Shown piece by piece: positions 46,779 through 55,501 of a stretch of 64,000 nt of DNA. A program made the translations under genes and the position numbers. Where the stretch lies: assembly GCA_937944485.1 (NCBI GenBank), contig CALDYU010000022.1, positions 1-64,000 on the forward strand. Direction: 5' to 3'. Numbering within the stretch: the stretch's first letter is position 1; every line of letters begins with the position of its first letter. Origin of the DNA: an uncultured Flavobacteriaceae bacterium (GTDB lineage Bacteria; Bacteroidota; Bacteroidia; Flavobacteriales; Flavobacteriaceae). The notes beneath the pieces are model-generated. The model did not search any database, was not told where the DNA came from, and was given only the letters and a program-made list of their open reading frames with translations.

Positions 46779-47837
46779 ATGATCAACTTATATGCTACCC
46801 AAATCGAGAGTATTTCAATTCACCGCGTAGGAAATCAAAATAAAGGGGAAGGTGTTTTTTTGTCAGAAGAACCTTTTCGTCTTAATGATGAAACAACCGG
46901 TCTTCTCAAAGAGTATTTCTTTAGACCATTTAAAGAAAAGGAAGAAAATTACTTTAAACTCGCCAATGATGTAGATGTAGAATTCAATGAGGTTTTTAAG
47001 GTAGTAACCGCTATTTTCGATGACCCTAGTTCTTGCCACTTAAATTCTAAAAAATTGGCAACGCATTTATTTGAACAATCAAACCACCCCCATATTAAAA
47101 GTGGTGAGCTTTATGTGGGTTATTTAACCGGATTGTTACTGGATAATACCAAAGTTGATGCCGTCGGGATTTTCAAAAGTGAACTAAAACATGATTTTCT
47201 ACAATTTGAAGAAAAGGGGAACAACTTAGATATAATAATTCAACAAGGCATTAACATCAACAAACTAGACAAAGGCTGTCTTATTTTCAATGTTGAAAAA
47301 GAAGAGGGCTTTAAGGTACTTAGTATAGATAGTAACCGGTACGATGCCAAATATTGGTTAGAAAACTTTTTGAGCGTAGTACCGCTTTCCGACAATAATT
47401 TTAAGACGAAAAACTATCTTAAATTCTGTCAAAATTTTGCCAAAGATGTAGTATTACCCGCTGAAGACAAACAACAAGAAGTATTGTTCATGAACCGAGC
47501 AGTTAATCATTTTGCAAAAAATGATGCTTTCGAAGAAAGTAACTTTTTAACCGAGGTCATGGAAAATCCAGAACTAATTCCTGAGTTCAAACATTACAAG
47601 GTAGAAAAAGGGCCCAAATATAGTATCGAAGACGTATCTACTTTTGATATTGCTAATAAAGCGGTTTCTGATGCTAGAAAAAAAATAAAAAATGTAATTA
47701 GTTTAGATACTAATATTCAAATAAAAATGGACTTTATCAATCCTGAATCTGCAGAAAAATTTGTCGAAAAAGGATGGGATGAAGAGCGCCAAATGTATTA
47801 TTATTTGGTCTATTTCAATAAAGAACAAAAGGCTTAA
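46779..47837 (+). CDS. Nucleoid-associated protein, NdpA/YejK family
   Basis: A 352-residue protein of the 37-kDa nucleoid-associated family, which binds DNA in Gram-negative bacteria. The family-type opening runs as IESISIHRVGNQNKGEGVFLS, HIKSGELYVGYLTGLLLD falls in the middle, and the end reads FVEKGWDEERQMYYYLVYF. It overlaps the end of the convergent gene at 47834 by 4 bp. The neighbourhood gives no further clue to its role. Confidence 0.82.
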   Translation: MINLYATQIESISIHRVGNQNKGEGVFLSEEPFRLNDETTGLLKEYFFRPFKEKEENYFKLANDVDVEFNEVFKVVTAIFDDPSSCHLNSKKLATHLFEQSNHPHIKSGELYVGYLTGLLLDNTKVDAVGIFKSELKHDFLQFEEKGNNLDIIIQQGININKLDKGCLIFNVEKEEGFKVLSIDSNRYDAKYWLENFLSVVPLSDNNFKTKNYLKFCQNFAKDVVLPAEDKQQEVLFMNRAVNHFAKNDAFEESNFLTEVMENPELIPEFKHYKVEKGPKYSIEDVSTFDIANKAVSDARKKIKNVISLDTNIQIKMDFINPESAEKFVEKGWDEERQMYYYLVYFNKEQKA

Positions 47838-49021
47838 GAAGGTAGGTTAAACTTTTTTTCAATAATCTGAGTCATGCTTACATTTTCGTAATTCCGTTTT
47901 ACAAAATCAAGACCAAGGTCTAAAATTTCACCCATACTTTGGCATTGTTTAAATTTCATGTCTAAAATAAATGATTGAATTTCTGCCCGTAAAGCTTTTA
48001 CATTCTGATCGATTGAAATTTTATCATCCCTACAAATATCAATAAGTTCTTCAATTCTATTCTCTGAGCTTATAATACGCTTGGCTACAATAGAACGCTC
48101 TTCAATTTTATATTGATCTACAGAGTTCTTCTGTAGTTTTTCACGAACCAAGGCAACCATGAGGTAATTCTCTTTAAAAAATTGAGGGCGATAGACTTTT
48201 AACTTCCCTTCAAAGCACTGTTGATCAAAATCGATAGCCCTAATTTTATAAACAACATGATCAAAATCGTGGGTGGGCACAATAACGTAATTATAGGAAC
48301 GCATGTCACCCAACAAACGAATCATACATCTTTCGTTAAACTTGACAAATTCTTTTGCTAATTGTGCTTTCTCAGACTCACTACATTTAGGAAGCATGTC
48401 TTTAATAAAAACATCACCTGGTATACCAGCAATATGCTCCTCAATTAAAGTGTCTTTATACACCAAAAAGTTTAAATTATAAGGAGAAAGCATATGTTCC
48501 AATTCTAGTCCATATACCCGCGATGCATCTGTCTTTTTTACATAGAAATAGGTGAAGTTATCATTAAGTATGTTCCTTATTTTAATACGGAACGGTTTTG
48601 AATTTCCAAAAGTGCAATAATCGACCGCATCAACATTCAAATATTCAATAATGCGATCGCTACCATCAGAATGTAGAATAGAATATACTTTTTTTAAAGC
48701 TCCATCTATCTCTTTTCGTTCCACATCAGAATAATATACGCGAACCCACAATGTGTCTTCCTCGTTATCGTCATAAACCACTACAGAACCTGCAAAACGC
48801 AATAGGTCATCATAAAAAATAGGAATCTCAATTTTTCTATTATACCGATCGAGGTATTGATCTAATTTTTCCCCTACAGGGTATGCAGGTTTTTTTTTCG
48901 ACATTAATTTCTCATCAGCCATACAATAGAAATATTGTGATTGGTACTGTAACAAATTTACGCTTTTGTCGTCAAGTAGAAAGAGGGGCATTCTGTCCTC
49001 TTTCTTTTTCATATCAATCAT
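47834..49021 (-). CDS. Unknown protein with kinase-like motifs
   Basis: A 395-residue soluble protein that I do not recognise. The middle part looks like a degenerate protein-kinase or aminoglycoside-phosphotransferase fold. YFYVKKTDAS (about 159-167) resembles the ATP-lysine strand, and EEHIAGIPGD (about 194-203) resembles a hinge. LLGDMRSYNYVIV (about 236-248) resembles the catalytic loop with Asp and Asn, and IRAIDFDQQ (about 260-268) resembles the metal-binding Asp. The N-terminal 120 residues and the helical C-terminal 110 are unassigned. It starts at ATG 49021, divergent from the ABC exporter 13 bp away. The kinase reading is an inference from a few short motifs. Confidence 0.7.
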   Translation of the reverse strand: MIDMKKKEDRMPLFLLDDKSVNLLQYQSQYFYCMADEKLMSKKKPAYPVGEKLDQYLDRYNRKIEIPIFYDDLLRFAGSVVVYDDNEEDTLWVRVYYSDVERKEIDGALKKVYSILHSDGSDRIIEYLNVDAVDYCTFGNSKPFRIKIRNILNDNFTYFYVKKTDASRVYGLELEHMLSPYNLNFLVYKDTLIEEHIAGIPGDVFIKDMLPKCSESEKAQLAKEFVKFNERCMIRLLGDMRSYNYVIVPTHDFDHVVYKIRAIDFDQQCFEGKLKVYRPQFFKENYLMVALVREKLQKNSVDQYKIEERSIVAKRIISSENRIEELIDICRDDKISIDQNVKALRAEIQSFILDMKFKQCQSMGEILDLGLDFVKRNYENVSMTQIIEKKFNLPS

Positions 49022-49034
49022 AAATCAACCAGTT

Positions 49035-49937
49035 TTGAAAAACATTCTCACCGTAGATCATCTCACTAAAAAATTCGGATCTTTAACCGCAGTAAAAAAC
49101 CTCTCTTTTTCTATTGAAAAAGGCAATGTATATGGCATTTTAGGGCCTAACGGAAGTGGAAAATCAACTACTTTAGGTATTGTACTGAATGTTGTCAACA
49201 AAACACAAGGAGAATTTTCATGGTTTGACGGTACTACCTCAACACACAATGCCTTAAAAAAAGTAGGAGCAATTATTGAACGTCCCAACTTCTACCCCTA
49301 CATGACAGCGGTACAAAATTTAAAACTGGTCTGTAAAATAAAGGGCGTTACACATGAGAAGGTAGAAGAAAAATTAGAATTAGTTGGTTTATTGGATCGC
49401 AAGAACAGTAAGTTTAAAACTTACTCTTTAGGTATGAAACAACGTTTAGCTATAGCTTCTGCACTACTCAATGACCCAGAAATATTGATTTTAGACGAAC
49501 CTACAAACGGACTTGACCCACAGGGTATTCATCAAATTCGTGAAATTATCAAGAAGATTGCATCACAGGGCACCACCATACTATTAGCCTCACATTTATT
49601 AGATGAAGTTGAAAAAGTGTGCAGTCATGTAGTTATTCTTCGAAAGGGAGAAAAACTTTATTCGGGTCGCGTAGAAGACATGATTGCAACCCATGGTTTC
49701 TTTGAACTTAAAACGAAACAATCTGAGGCCTTGATAAAATACTTAGAACAAGACCAAGTTTTCGGGGAAATAAAATCATCCAATGGTATGATTACTGCTT
49801 TTCTAAAAGAAGAAATGAGCGCAGAAGGCTTAAACAGAACGCTTTTTGAAAAAGGAATTTTTCTATCGCACTTGGTAAAGCGAAAAGAAAGTCTTGAAGA
49901 ACAATTTTTACAGTTAACAAAAAACCAATCAAACTAA
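49035..49937 (+). CDS. ABC transporter ATP-binding protein
   Basis: A 300-residue ATPase of an ABC-2 exporter. Walker A is GPNGSGKST (37-45), the signature is YSLGMKQRLAIAS, Walker B is ILILDEPTNGLDP, and the switch histidine is in LLASHLLDEVEK. The C-terminal extension is the usual one for exporters of this class. I set the start at TTG 49035, giving MKNILTVDHLTKKFG. The longer frame from 48966 would overlap the divergent gene by 56 bp and add an unlikely leader. The permease follows 12 bp downstream. The substrate is not known. Confidence 0.9.
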   Translation: MKNILTVDHLTKKFGSLTAVKNLSFSIEKGNVYGILGPNGSGKSTTLGIVLNVVNKTQGEFSWFDGTTSTHNALKKVGAIIERPNFYPYMTAVQNLKLVCKIKGVTHEKVEEKLELVGLLDRKNSKFKTYSLGMKQRLAIASALLNDPEILILDEPTNGLDPQGIHQIREIIKKIASQGTTILLASHLLDEVEKVCSHVVILRKGEKLYSGRVEDMIATHGFFELKTKQSEALIKYLEQDQVFGEIKSSNGMITAFLKEEMSAEGLNRTLFEKGIFLSHLVKRKESLEEQFLQLTKNQSN

Positions 49938-49949
49938 TCAACTCCTTTC

Positions 49950-50783
49950 ATGATACGACTACTGCAAATAGAATTTATCAAACTTTGGAACAATAGAGCG
50001 AGTAAAGTACTCATAGTATCCTATTTCGTTTTACTTACCTTCATTTCTCTAGTTGCCGCCATTAAATTTGATATTGGACCAATTAAGTTTCACCTTGCCG
50101 AATTAGGCATCTTTGATTTTCCATATATCTGGCACTTTAATGCCTTTATTGCTGCCCTATTCAAGCTATTCTTAGCTGTGGTTATTGTATCTATGATGGC
50201 CAATGAATACAGTAATAAGACAATTAAGCAAAATTTAATTGACGGATTGAGTAAATGGGAATTTGTCTATTCTAAGTTTTTAACTGTTTTGGCATTTTCG
50301 GCTATTTCTACTCTTTTCCTTTTTATTATTTCGTTGGCTCTAGGTTTAGGTTATTCGTCATATGATGAAATCGGAATCATATTTTCAGACCTTGAATTCA
50401 TTTTAGGTTATTTTATAAAGTTGTTAGGGTTCTTTTCCTTCTGTTTGTTTTTAGGAATTTTAGTCAAACGATCCGCTTTCGCCTTAGGTTTTTTAATTCT
50501 TTGGTTAATATTAGAACAACTTCTTTTTGGATTGATAGGATGGAAATTAACTTCTTGGGAAACCGCTCAAAAGATTAAAAACTTCTTCCCTTTAGAATCA
50601 ATGCAAAATCTTATAGACGAGCCCTTTACGAGAATATCAGCAGTAAAAAATTTAGGCAACCAAATAGGAGAAGATTTAAATTTTGATTACGCCGTACACT
50701 GGTACGAAATACTCATTGTTTTAGTATGGACTGTACTTTTTATTTACTGGTCTTATGCGCTTCTTAAAAAACGAGACCTTTAG
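49950..50783 (+). CDS. ABC-2 type permease
   Basis: A 277-residue membrane subunit with six predicted helices. The first helix is at about residues 19-38, and a conserved cytoplasmic segment NEYSNKTIKQNLIDGLSKWE is at about 84-103, as in bacitracin- and lantibiotic-type exporters and NatB-like permeases. It forms the export complex with the ATPase 12 bp upstream. It may export a peptide, lipid or ion; nothing nearby settles which. Confidence 0.86.
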   Translation: MIRLLQIEFIKLWNNRASKVLIVSYFVLLTFISLVAAIKFDIGPIKFHLAELGIFDFPYIWHFNAFIAALFKLFLAVVIVSMMANEYSNKTIKQNLIDGLSKWEFVYSKFLTVLAFSAISTLFLFIISLALGLGYSSYDEIGIIFSDLEFILGYFIKLLGFFSFCLFLGILVKRSAFALGFLILWLILEQLLFGLIGWKLTSWETAQKIKNFFPLESMQNLIDEPFTRISAVKNLGNQIGEDLNFDYAVHWYEILIVLVWTVLFIYWSYALLKKRDL

Positions 50784-50984
50784 GTCTGATGGCTATATCG
50801 CTTCACATGGCATAATTTAGAAAATGCTAAAAAAAATCTAGCCAAAAGTTGTAAATCGTAGCTTTCGGTATGAGCGCGCTTCTCGTATTTATATCATATT
50901 CATAAATTAAAGTATCTAAAATTCATAGCCCAATACATTAGACATCGGTAGACTTTTACTATATTGTGAAACTCTGAAAACGCT

Positions 50985-53690
50985 ATGATGAGAAGGGCTG
51001 CAATAATTTTATTGATTAGTTTGACGTTTCCATGCTTAATAATGAGCCAAGGAGAAACCTCGAATTGGTATTTTGGCAACGGTGCAGGTATTACATTTAA
51101 TAATGACGGAAGTGTAACCCCGCTGTTAGATGGTAAACTCAGTACTTTCGAAGGTTGTGCAACTATTTCAGATACTTTTGGTCAGCTCCTCTTTTATACG
51201 GATGGCATTATTGTATACAATAAAAACCATACGGTTATGGATAATGGCACGGGGCTTTATGGAGATCCATCAAGTACGCAGTCAGCTCTTATTGTACCTA
51301 AACCCGGTAGTTTAGATATTTTTTATATTGTTACTGTAGATACTTCTATTGGCGAGGACGATCCTGACGAAGGTTTAAACTATTCCGTTGTTGACATGAC
51401 CGCAAATAATGGGTTAGGGCGCATTGTCCAAAAAAATGTCAACCTGTTAAAAAATTGCTCGGAAAAAGTAGCTGCCGTAGTAAAAGATTGCACCGATCAA
51501 TCTATTTGGCTTTTGAGTTTTGCCTCGGCCGACGGACGCTCGGAGACCTTTGATACTTTTCATGCTTTTGAAATTAATAATACTGGTTTTACACCAACCG
51601 CACTCACATCAACTTTTAGTGATTTAAATATTACAGATGCGCGCGGCTATCTTAAACTGTCACCTGACGGCACTAAACTTGCTAATGCAAACATGCGCGA
51701 TGGGCTTTATGCATATGACTTTAATGCGGAAACAGGTTTGGTTTCTAATCAGCTAAAATTAAGTATTACGGGTGCTGCTACAGCTTCTTATGGATTAGAG
51801 TTTTCCCCCAACAGTCAATTCCTTTATGTGCATGCTTCCAATGATGTTTTTTCAAACGCACCGCATCAATCTTCACTGGTACAATTTGACCTTTTTGCAC
51901 CAGATATAAGAAATTCTCAGGTGCGACTTGACAGTAGAGAACTATATCGCGGTGCCTTGCAATTGGGTGATAACGGAAAAATTTATCGTACCAATGCCAA
52001 TAGTTATTTTCAAGGAACGCCTTTTCTTAGTGTCATTCATAACCCCAATCAAAAAGGAAACGCCGCTAACTATGAGCATCAAGCTATCTCATTAAATGGC
52101 AAAAATGGCACACAGGGGCTTCCCCCCTTCATTCAATCTTTTTTTAACAAAATTGAACTTGTAAAAAATGCAGACGGTAGTACACAAAGCAGTATTAGTA
52201 TATGTGAAGGTGAATCGATAAGGTTAGAGGCTAATTTAGAGGTTAATAGCACCTACGAATGGCGAAAAGATGGAAATCCGATTACGACTAACGGAAATAT
52301 TTTAGAAATACCCAATTCCACAATCGGTGACTCTGGCAAGTATAGCCTTACAATTACGAGTTCAAATCCAGCAGAGTGTCCAATCGTTGGTGAGGCTTTA
52401 GTTAGTATTTTTCCAATCCCCAACGCACCTAGCATTACCTTAGAACAATGCGATGTTGATGAAAATCCGTTTGATGGAACTTCTGCTATAGATTTAACGC
52501 AGGCCATTTACGAACAAGCATACACTTTTACATTTTACGAAACCTTGCAAGATCAAATAGACGACAGTCCTATCGAAAACCCTAATAACTTTCGTAATAC
52601 GCAAACCTTCAATCAAACTTTGTATTATAAAATTGTTAACGAAAATGATTGCGAAAATAGTGGAGAACTTACAGTTGTGATCAACCCTATAACAGTTGAA
52701 GAGACCAGTATTAGTCCAATTTTAGTTTGTAATGAATCTGAAGATAGATCCCAGTTAGAAGGCACCTTTAATCTCACTGAAATACGTCAAAATCATTTTC
52801 AAAATCAAGAAGTAGCTTTCTTTAGCAATCTGATTGATGCTACGCTCGAAAAAAACCCCATTAATGAAAATTTTCGAAGTGGCAAAACAACCATATATAT
52901 TCGCTATGAATCAAATAATCAATGTAAAAGTATTGAAAGTCTGATTCTTGATATTAAACCCTTACCCGAGCTAAAAATTAAGGAGTCGTTTCAAGTATGT
53001 ACAGATGGAAAACCATTAATAATTAATGCTTCACAGGGTTTTGATTCATATATATGGTACAAAATAGACAGCAATACTTTTCAAGAAATTGGGACTCAAG
53101 CGACTATTGCAATTGATAGTGATGGTAATTACGGTTTGGAAGTAGGTGAAAAATATATTAGCGGAGGCGAAGAACGTTTCTGCTACTCGCTTGCAAATTT
53201 TATTGTCACCTCATCGAACAAAGCTGTTTTTGAAGAAATTACGATTCAAGATTTTTCAGATGATAATTCAATTGCCGCCATAGTTTCAGGTAATGGAGCT
53301 TATGAATTTTCTTTAGACGGAATTAATTATCAGAATGAAACCTTGTTTGAAAATGTAGCTCCAGGCTTTTACACTTTATTTGCGCGAGATAAAAATGGTT
53401 GTGGCATTTCTGAAGAAGATATTGCGGTAGTAGGGTTTCCAAAATTCTTTACACCAAATGCAGATGGTACAAATGACACCTGGCAGCTCATCGGAGCGAG
53501 TAGAGACATTGTGCAAGGCGATATTTATATATACGATCGATATGGAAATTTATTAAATCAATTTGATACTACAAGTAGGGGTTGGGATGGCACTTTTAGG
53601 GGTAAGATTCTGCCTGCTTCAGATTATTGGTTTAAAATTAATTTTGAAGGTGGGCGCCAATTCAAGGGTCATTTCTCATTAAAACGGTAA
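50985..53690 (+). CDS. T9SS type B surface protein with propeller-like and Ig-like parts
   Basis: A 901-residue secreted protein. The signal peptide is about residues 1-22. The N-terminal 390 residues look like a beta-propeller, with NWYFGNGAGITFNNDGS and LGDNGKIYRTNANS, the pattern found in many gliding-associated proteins. An Ig-like domain follows (about 405-475, ISICEGESIRLEANLE), then two or three further beta-sandwich modules. The type B T9SS sorting domain starts near 817 (GFPKFFTPNADGTNDTW, RGWDGTFRG, YWFKI, HFSLKR end). No SprF gene is adjacent, so it must use one from elsewhere. It lies 31 bp before a similar gene. Confidence 0.9.
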   Translation: MMRRAAIILLISLTFPCLIMSQGETSNWYFGNGAGITFNNDGSVTPLLDGKLSTFEGCATISDTFGQLLFYTDGIIVYNKNHTVMDNGTGLYGDPSSTQSALIVPKPGSLDIFYIVTVDTSIGEDDPDEGLNYSVVDMTANNGLGRIVQKNVNLLKNCSEKVAAVVKDCTDQSIWLLSFASADGRSETFDTFHAFEINNTGFTPTALTSTFSDLNITDARGYLKLSPDGTKLANANMRDGLYAYDFNAETGLVSNQLKLSITGAATASYGLEFSPNSQFLYVHASNDVFSNAPHQSSLVQFDLFAPDIRNSQVRLDSRELYRGALQLGDNGKIYRTNANSYFQGTPFLSVIHNPNQKGNAANYEHQAISLNGKNGTQGLPPFIQSFFNKIELVKNADGSTQSSISICEGESIRLEANLEVNSTYEWRKDGNPITTNGNILEIPNSTIGDSGKYSLTITSSNPAECPIVGEALVSIFPIPNAPSITLEQCDVDENPFDGTSAIDLTQAIYEQAYTFTFYETLQDQIDDSPIENPNNFRNTQTFNQTLYYKIVNENDCENSGELTVVINPITVEETSISPILVCNESEDRSQLEGTFNLTEIRQNHFQNQEVAFFSNLIDATLEKNPINENFRSGKTTIYIRYESNNQCKSIESLILDIKPLPELKIKESFQVCTDGKPLIINASQGFDSYIWYKIDSNTFQEIGTQATIAIDSDGNYGLEVGEKYISGGEERFCYSLANFIVTSSNKAVFEEITIQDFSDDNSIAAIVSGNGAYEFSLDGINYQNETLFENVAPGFYTLFARDKNGCGISEEDIAVVGFPKFFTPNADGTNDTWQLIGASRDIVQGDIYIYDRYGNLLNQFDTTSRGWDGTFRGKILPASDYWFKINFEGGRQFKGHFSLKR

Positions 53691-53721
53691 GGTTTTTGAG
53701 GCTATTTTGATGTAAAATCGA

Positions 53722-55461
53722 ATGAAAAAAATTCTACTTATTCATATAATCATCTTTTGTGGTTATATGGGCTATAGTCAATTAGATTGTCCGAGGTTGT
53801 TAAGTCCTATGAACGGTGATATTGACGTTGCCGTAGACGCCACAATTTCATGGAATGGTATTGTTGGCGCACCCAGTTATTTAATTTCAATAGGTACTAC
53901 CTTAGGAGGAACTGATATTGTCAATAATCAAAATGTGGGTAATGCAACATCGTATCAACCTCCTCTAGGGTTACCAGAAAACACCAATATTTTTGTAACC
54001 ATCACTATTTTCTTTTTCAATGCCGAAAATATTATATGTGCGACGGAAACCTTTCGTACAGAAGATGTGACCACCCCCCCAGCTTGTACAACTCCTAGGT
54101 TTCCTGAAGCAGGTGCCACCAATGTGAACTCAGGAACCTCTATATCATGGAACTATGCTCCAACAGCAACTGGTTACAGGCTTTCAATAGGAACGACACC
54201 AGGTGGAACCGATATTTTGAATAATGAAAATATAGTTGGCGCTCCTTTCTATCAACCGTTAGTTGATCTGCCCCTTGATGACGAAATCTTTGTAACCATT
54301 ATTCCGTATAATGAAAATGGTAATGCAAGCCCTTCGTGTGAAGAATATAGCTTTACCACTGGGGCTTTAGCTATGCTACCAGGTTGTGCATCGCTAATAA
54401 GTCCAATAAATGGAGCGATCAATGTACCCTTATCTCCATTAATTGAATGGACTGCTGTTCCTGAAGCCGTGGGATATCGCGTAACCATCGGTACGACCCC
54501 TTTCAATTCAAATGTTTTAGACAATGTCACATTTACCGAAAACCGAACCGTTGTAGTTGACTTCGAGCCCAATCTAACTTTCTTTATTCGAATTATTCCC
54601 TTCAATGCAGCTGGTGAAGCATTGGGTTGTACGCAACAATCTTTCTCTACCATATTAGGCTGTGGACCGTACTTTAATACGACGACAGGAGAATTCGTAG
54701 ATTTAAAGCCTGAAATAAATATACCAGACACCGTTCCCTTCTGTATTAACGAAACACAAATTACAGTAGAAACAGAAGATACTGCAGACGGTTACCGCTG
54801 GTTTAAACTCGATCAAAATGATAATGAGACTTTACTTTCAAGTACCGATCAGGTAACGCTAACGGAAGGAGGTCGCTATCTCTATGAAGCTTTCAATACA
54901 ATTTCGCAATCTGGTAGTACCATTGAATGTGTTAATTCAAAAACATTTAATGTAACAACCTCTGAGGTAGCACGTAATCTTTCATTAAAAGTCACTGGGC
55001 AGAATGGCTCTATTGATATTGATGTTTTACACGATGGTATCGGTGATTATGAATATGCCATTGATGATGAAAATGGATTATATCAGGCCAGTGCAAGTTT
55101 CAACAATATTGATCCGGGTTTACATACTTTTTTTGTGCGAGACAAAAATGGTTGTGGTACCGCGAGCATAAAATTCGAACAAGATATATCGCTAGAAGGT
55201 TTTCCGAAGTTCTTCACACCCAACGGAGACGGAATTAATGATTATTGGCAAATAATTCCCCCACCAAATAACGGCGAAATACAAGTGAGGCAAATTGAAA
55301 TATATAATCGTTATGGAAATCTTATTGTTCAAATTGACCCTAGTACAAGGGGCTGGGATGGTAATTTCAATGGACAACCCTTACCTGCATCAGATTATTG
55401 GTTTAAAACAATCTCGGTAAAAAATAAAATCATTCAGGGTCATTTTACCTTAAAACGTTAG
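53722..55461 (+). CDS. T9SS type B surface protein with three Fn3-like repeats
   Basis: A 579-residue secreted protein. After the signal peptide (about 1-19) there are three repeats of roughly 90-100 residues, each with a PxNG-like start, a SWN or EWT strand and SIGTTPGGTDI-like core (near 65-80, 155-170 and 255-270). These look like fibronectin-type sandwiches. An Ig-like region and the type B sorting domain follow, starting near residue 491 (GFPKFFTPNGDGINDYWQI, RGWDGNFNG, HFTLKR end). Its C-terminal part is closely related to the protein encoded just upstream, so the pair probably arose by duplication. It is expected on the cell surface. Confidence 0.88.
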   Translation: MKKILLIHIIIFCGYMGYSQLDCPRLLSPMNGDIDVAVDATISWNGIVGAPSYLISIGTTLGGTDIVNNQNVGNATSYQPPLGLPENTNIFVTITIFFFNAENIICATETFRTEDVTTPPACTTPRFPEAGATNVNSGTSISWNYAPTATGYRLSIGTTPGGTDILNNENIVGAPFYQPLVDLPLDDEIFVTIIPYNENGNASPSCEEYSFTTGALAMLPGCASLISPINGAINVPLSPLIEWTAVPEAVGYRVTIGTTPFNSNVLDNVTFTENRTVVVDFEPNLTFFIRIIPFNAAGEALGCTQQSFSTILGCGPYFNTTTGEFVDLKPEINIPDTVPFCINETQITVETEDTADGYRWFKLDQNDNETLLSSTDQVTLTEGGRYLYEAFNTISQSGSTIECVNSKTFNVTTSEVARNLSLKVTGQNGSIDIDVLHDGIGDYEYAIDDENGLYQASASFNNIDPGLHTFFVRDKNGCGTASIKFEQDISLEGFPKFFTPNGDGINDYWQIIPPPNNGEIQVRQIEIYNRYGNLIVQIDPSTRGWDGNFNGQPLPASDYWFKTISVKNKIIQGHFTLKR

Positions 55462-55501
55462 ATTAATAAAAAAGTCATTTTCTCTTTTGTATTTTTAAAA
55501 G

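Noticed and set aside
48966-49034. Extended start of the ABC ATPase
   Set aside because: It would overlap the divergent gene by 56 bp and add a leader unlike the family; TTG 49035 gives the normal N-terminus.
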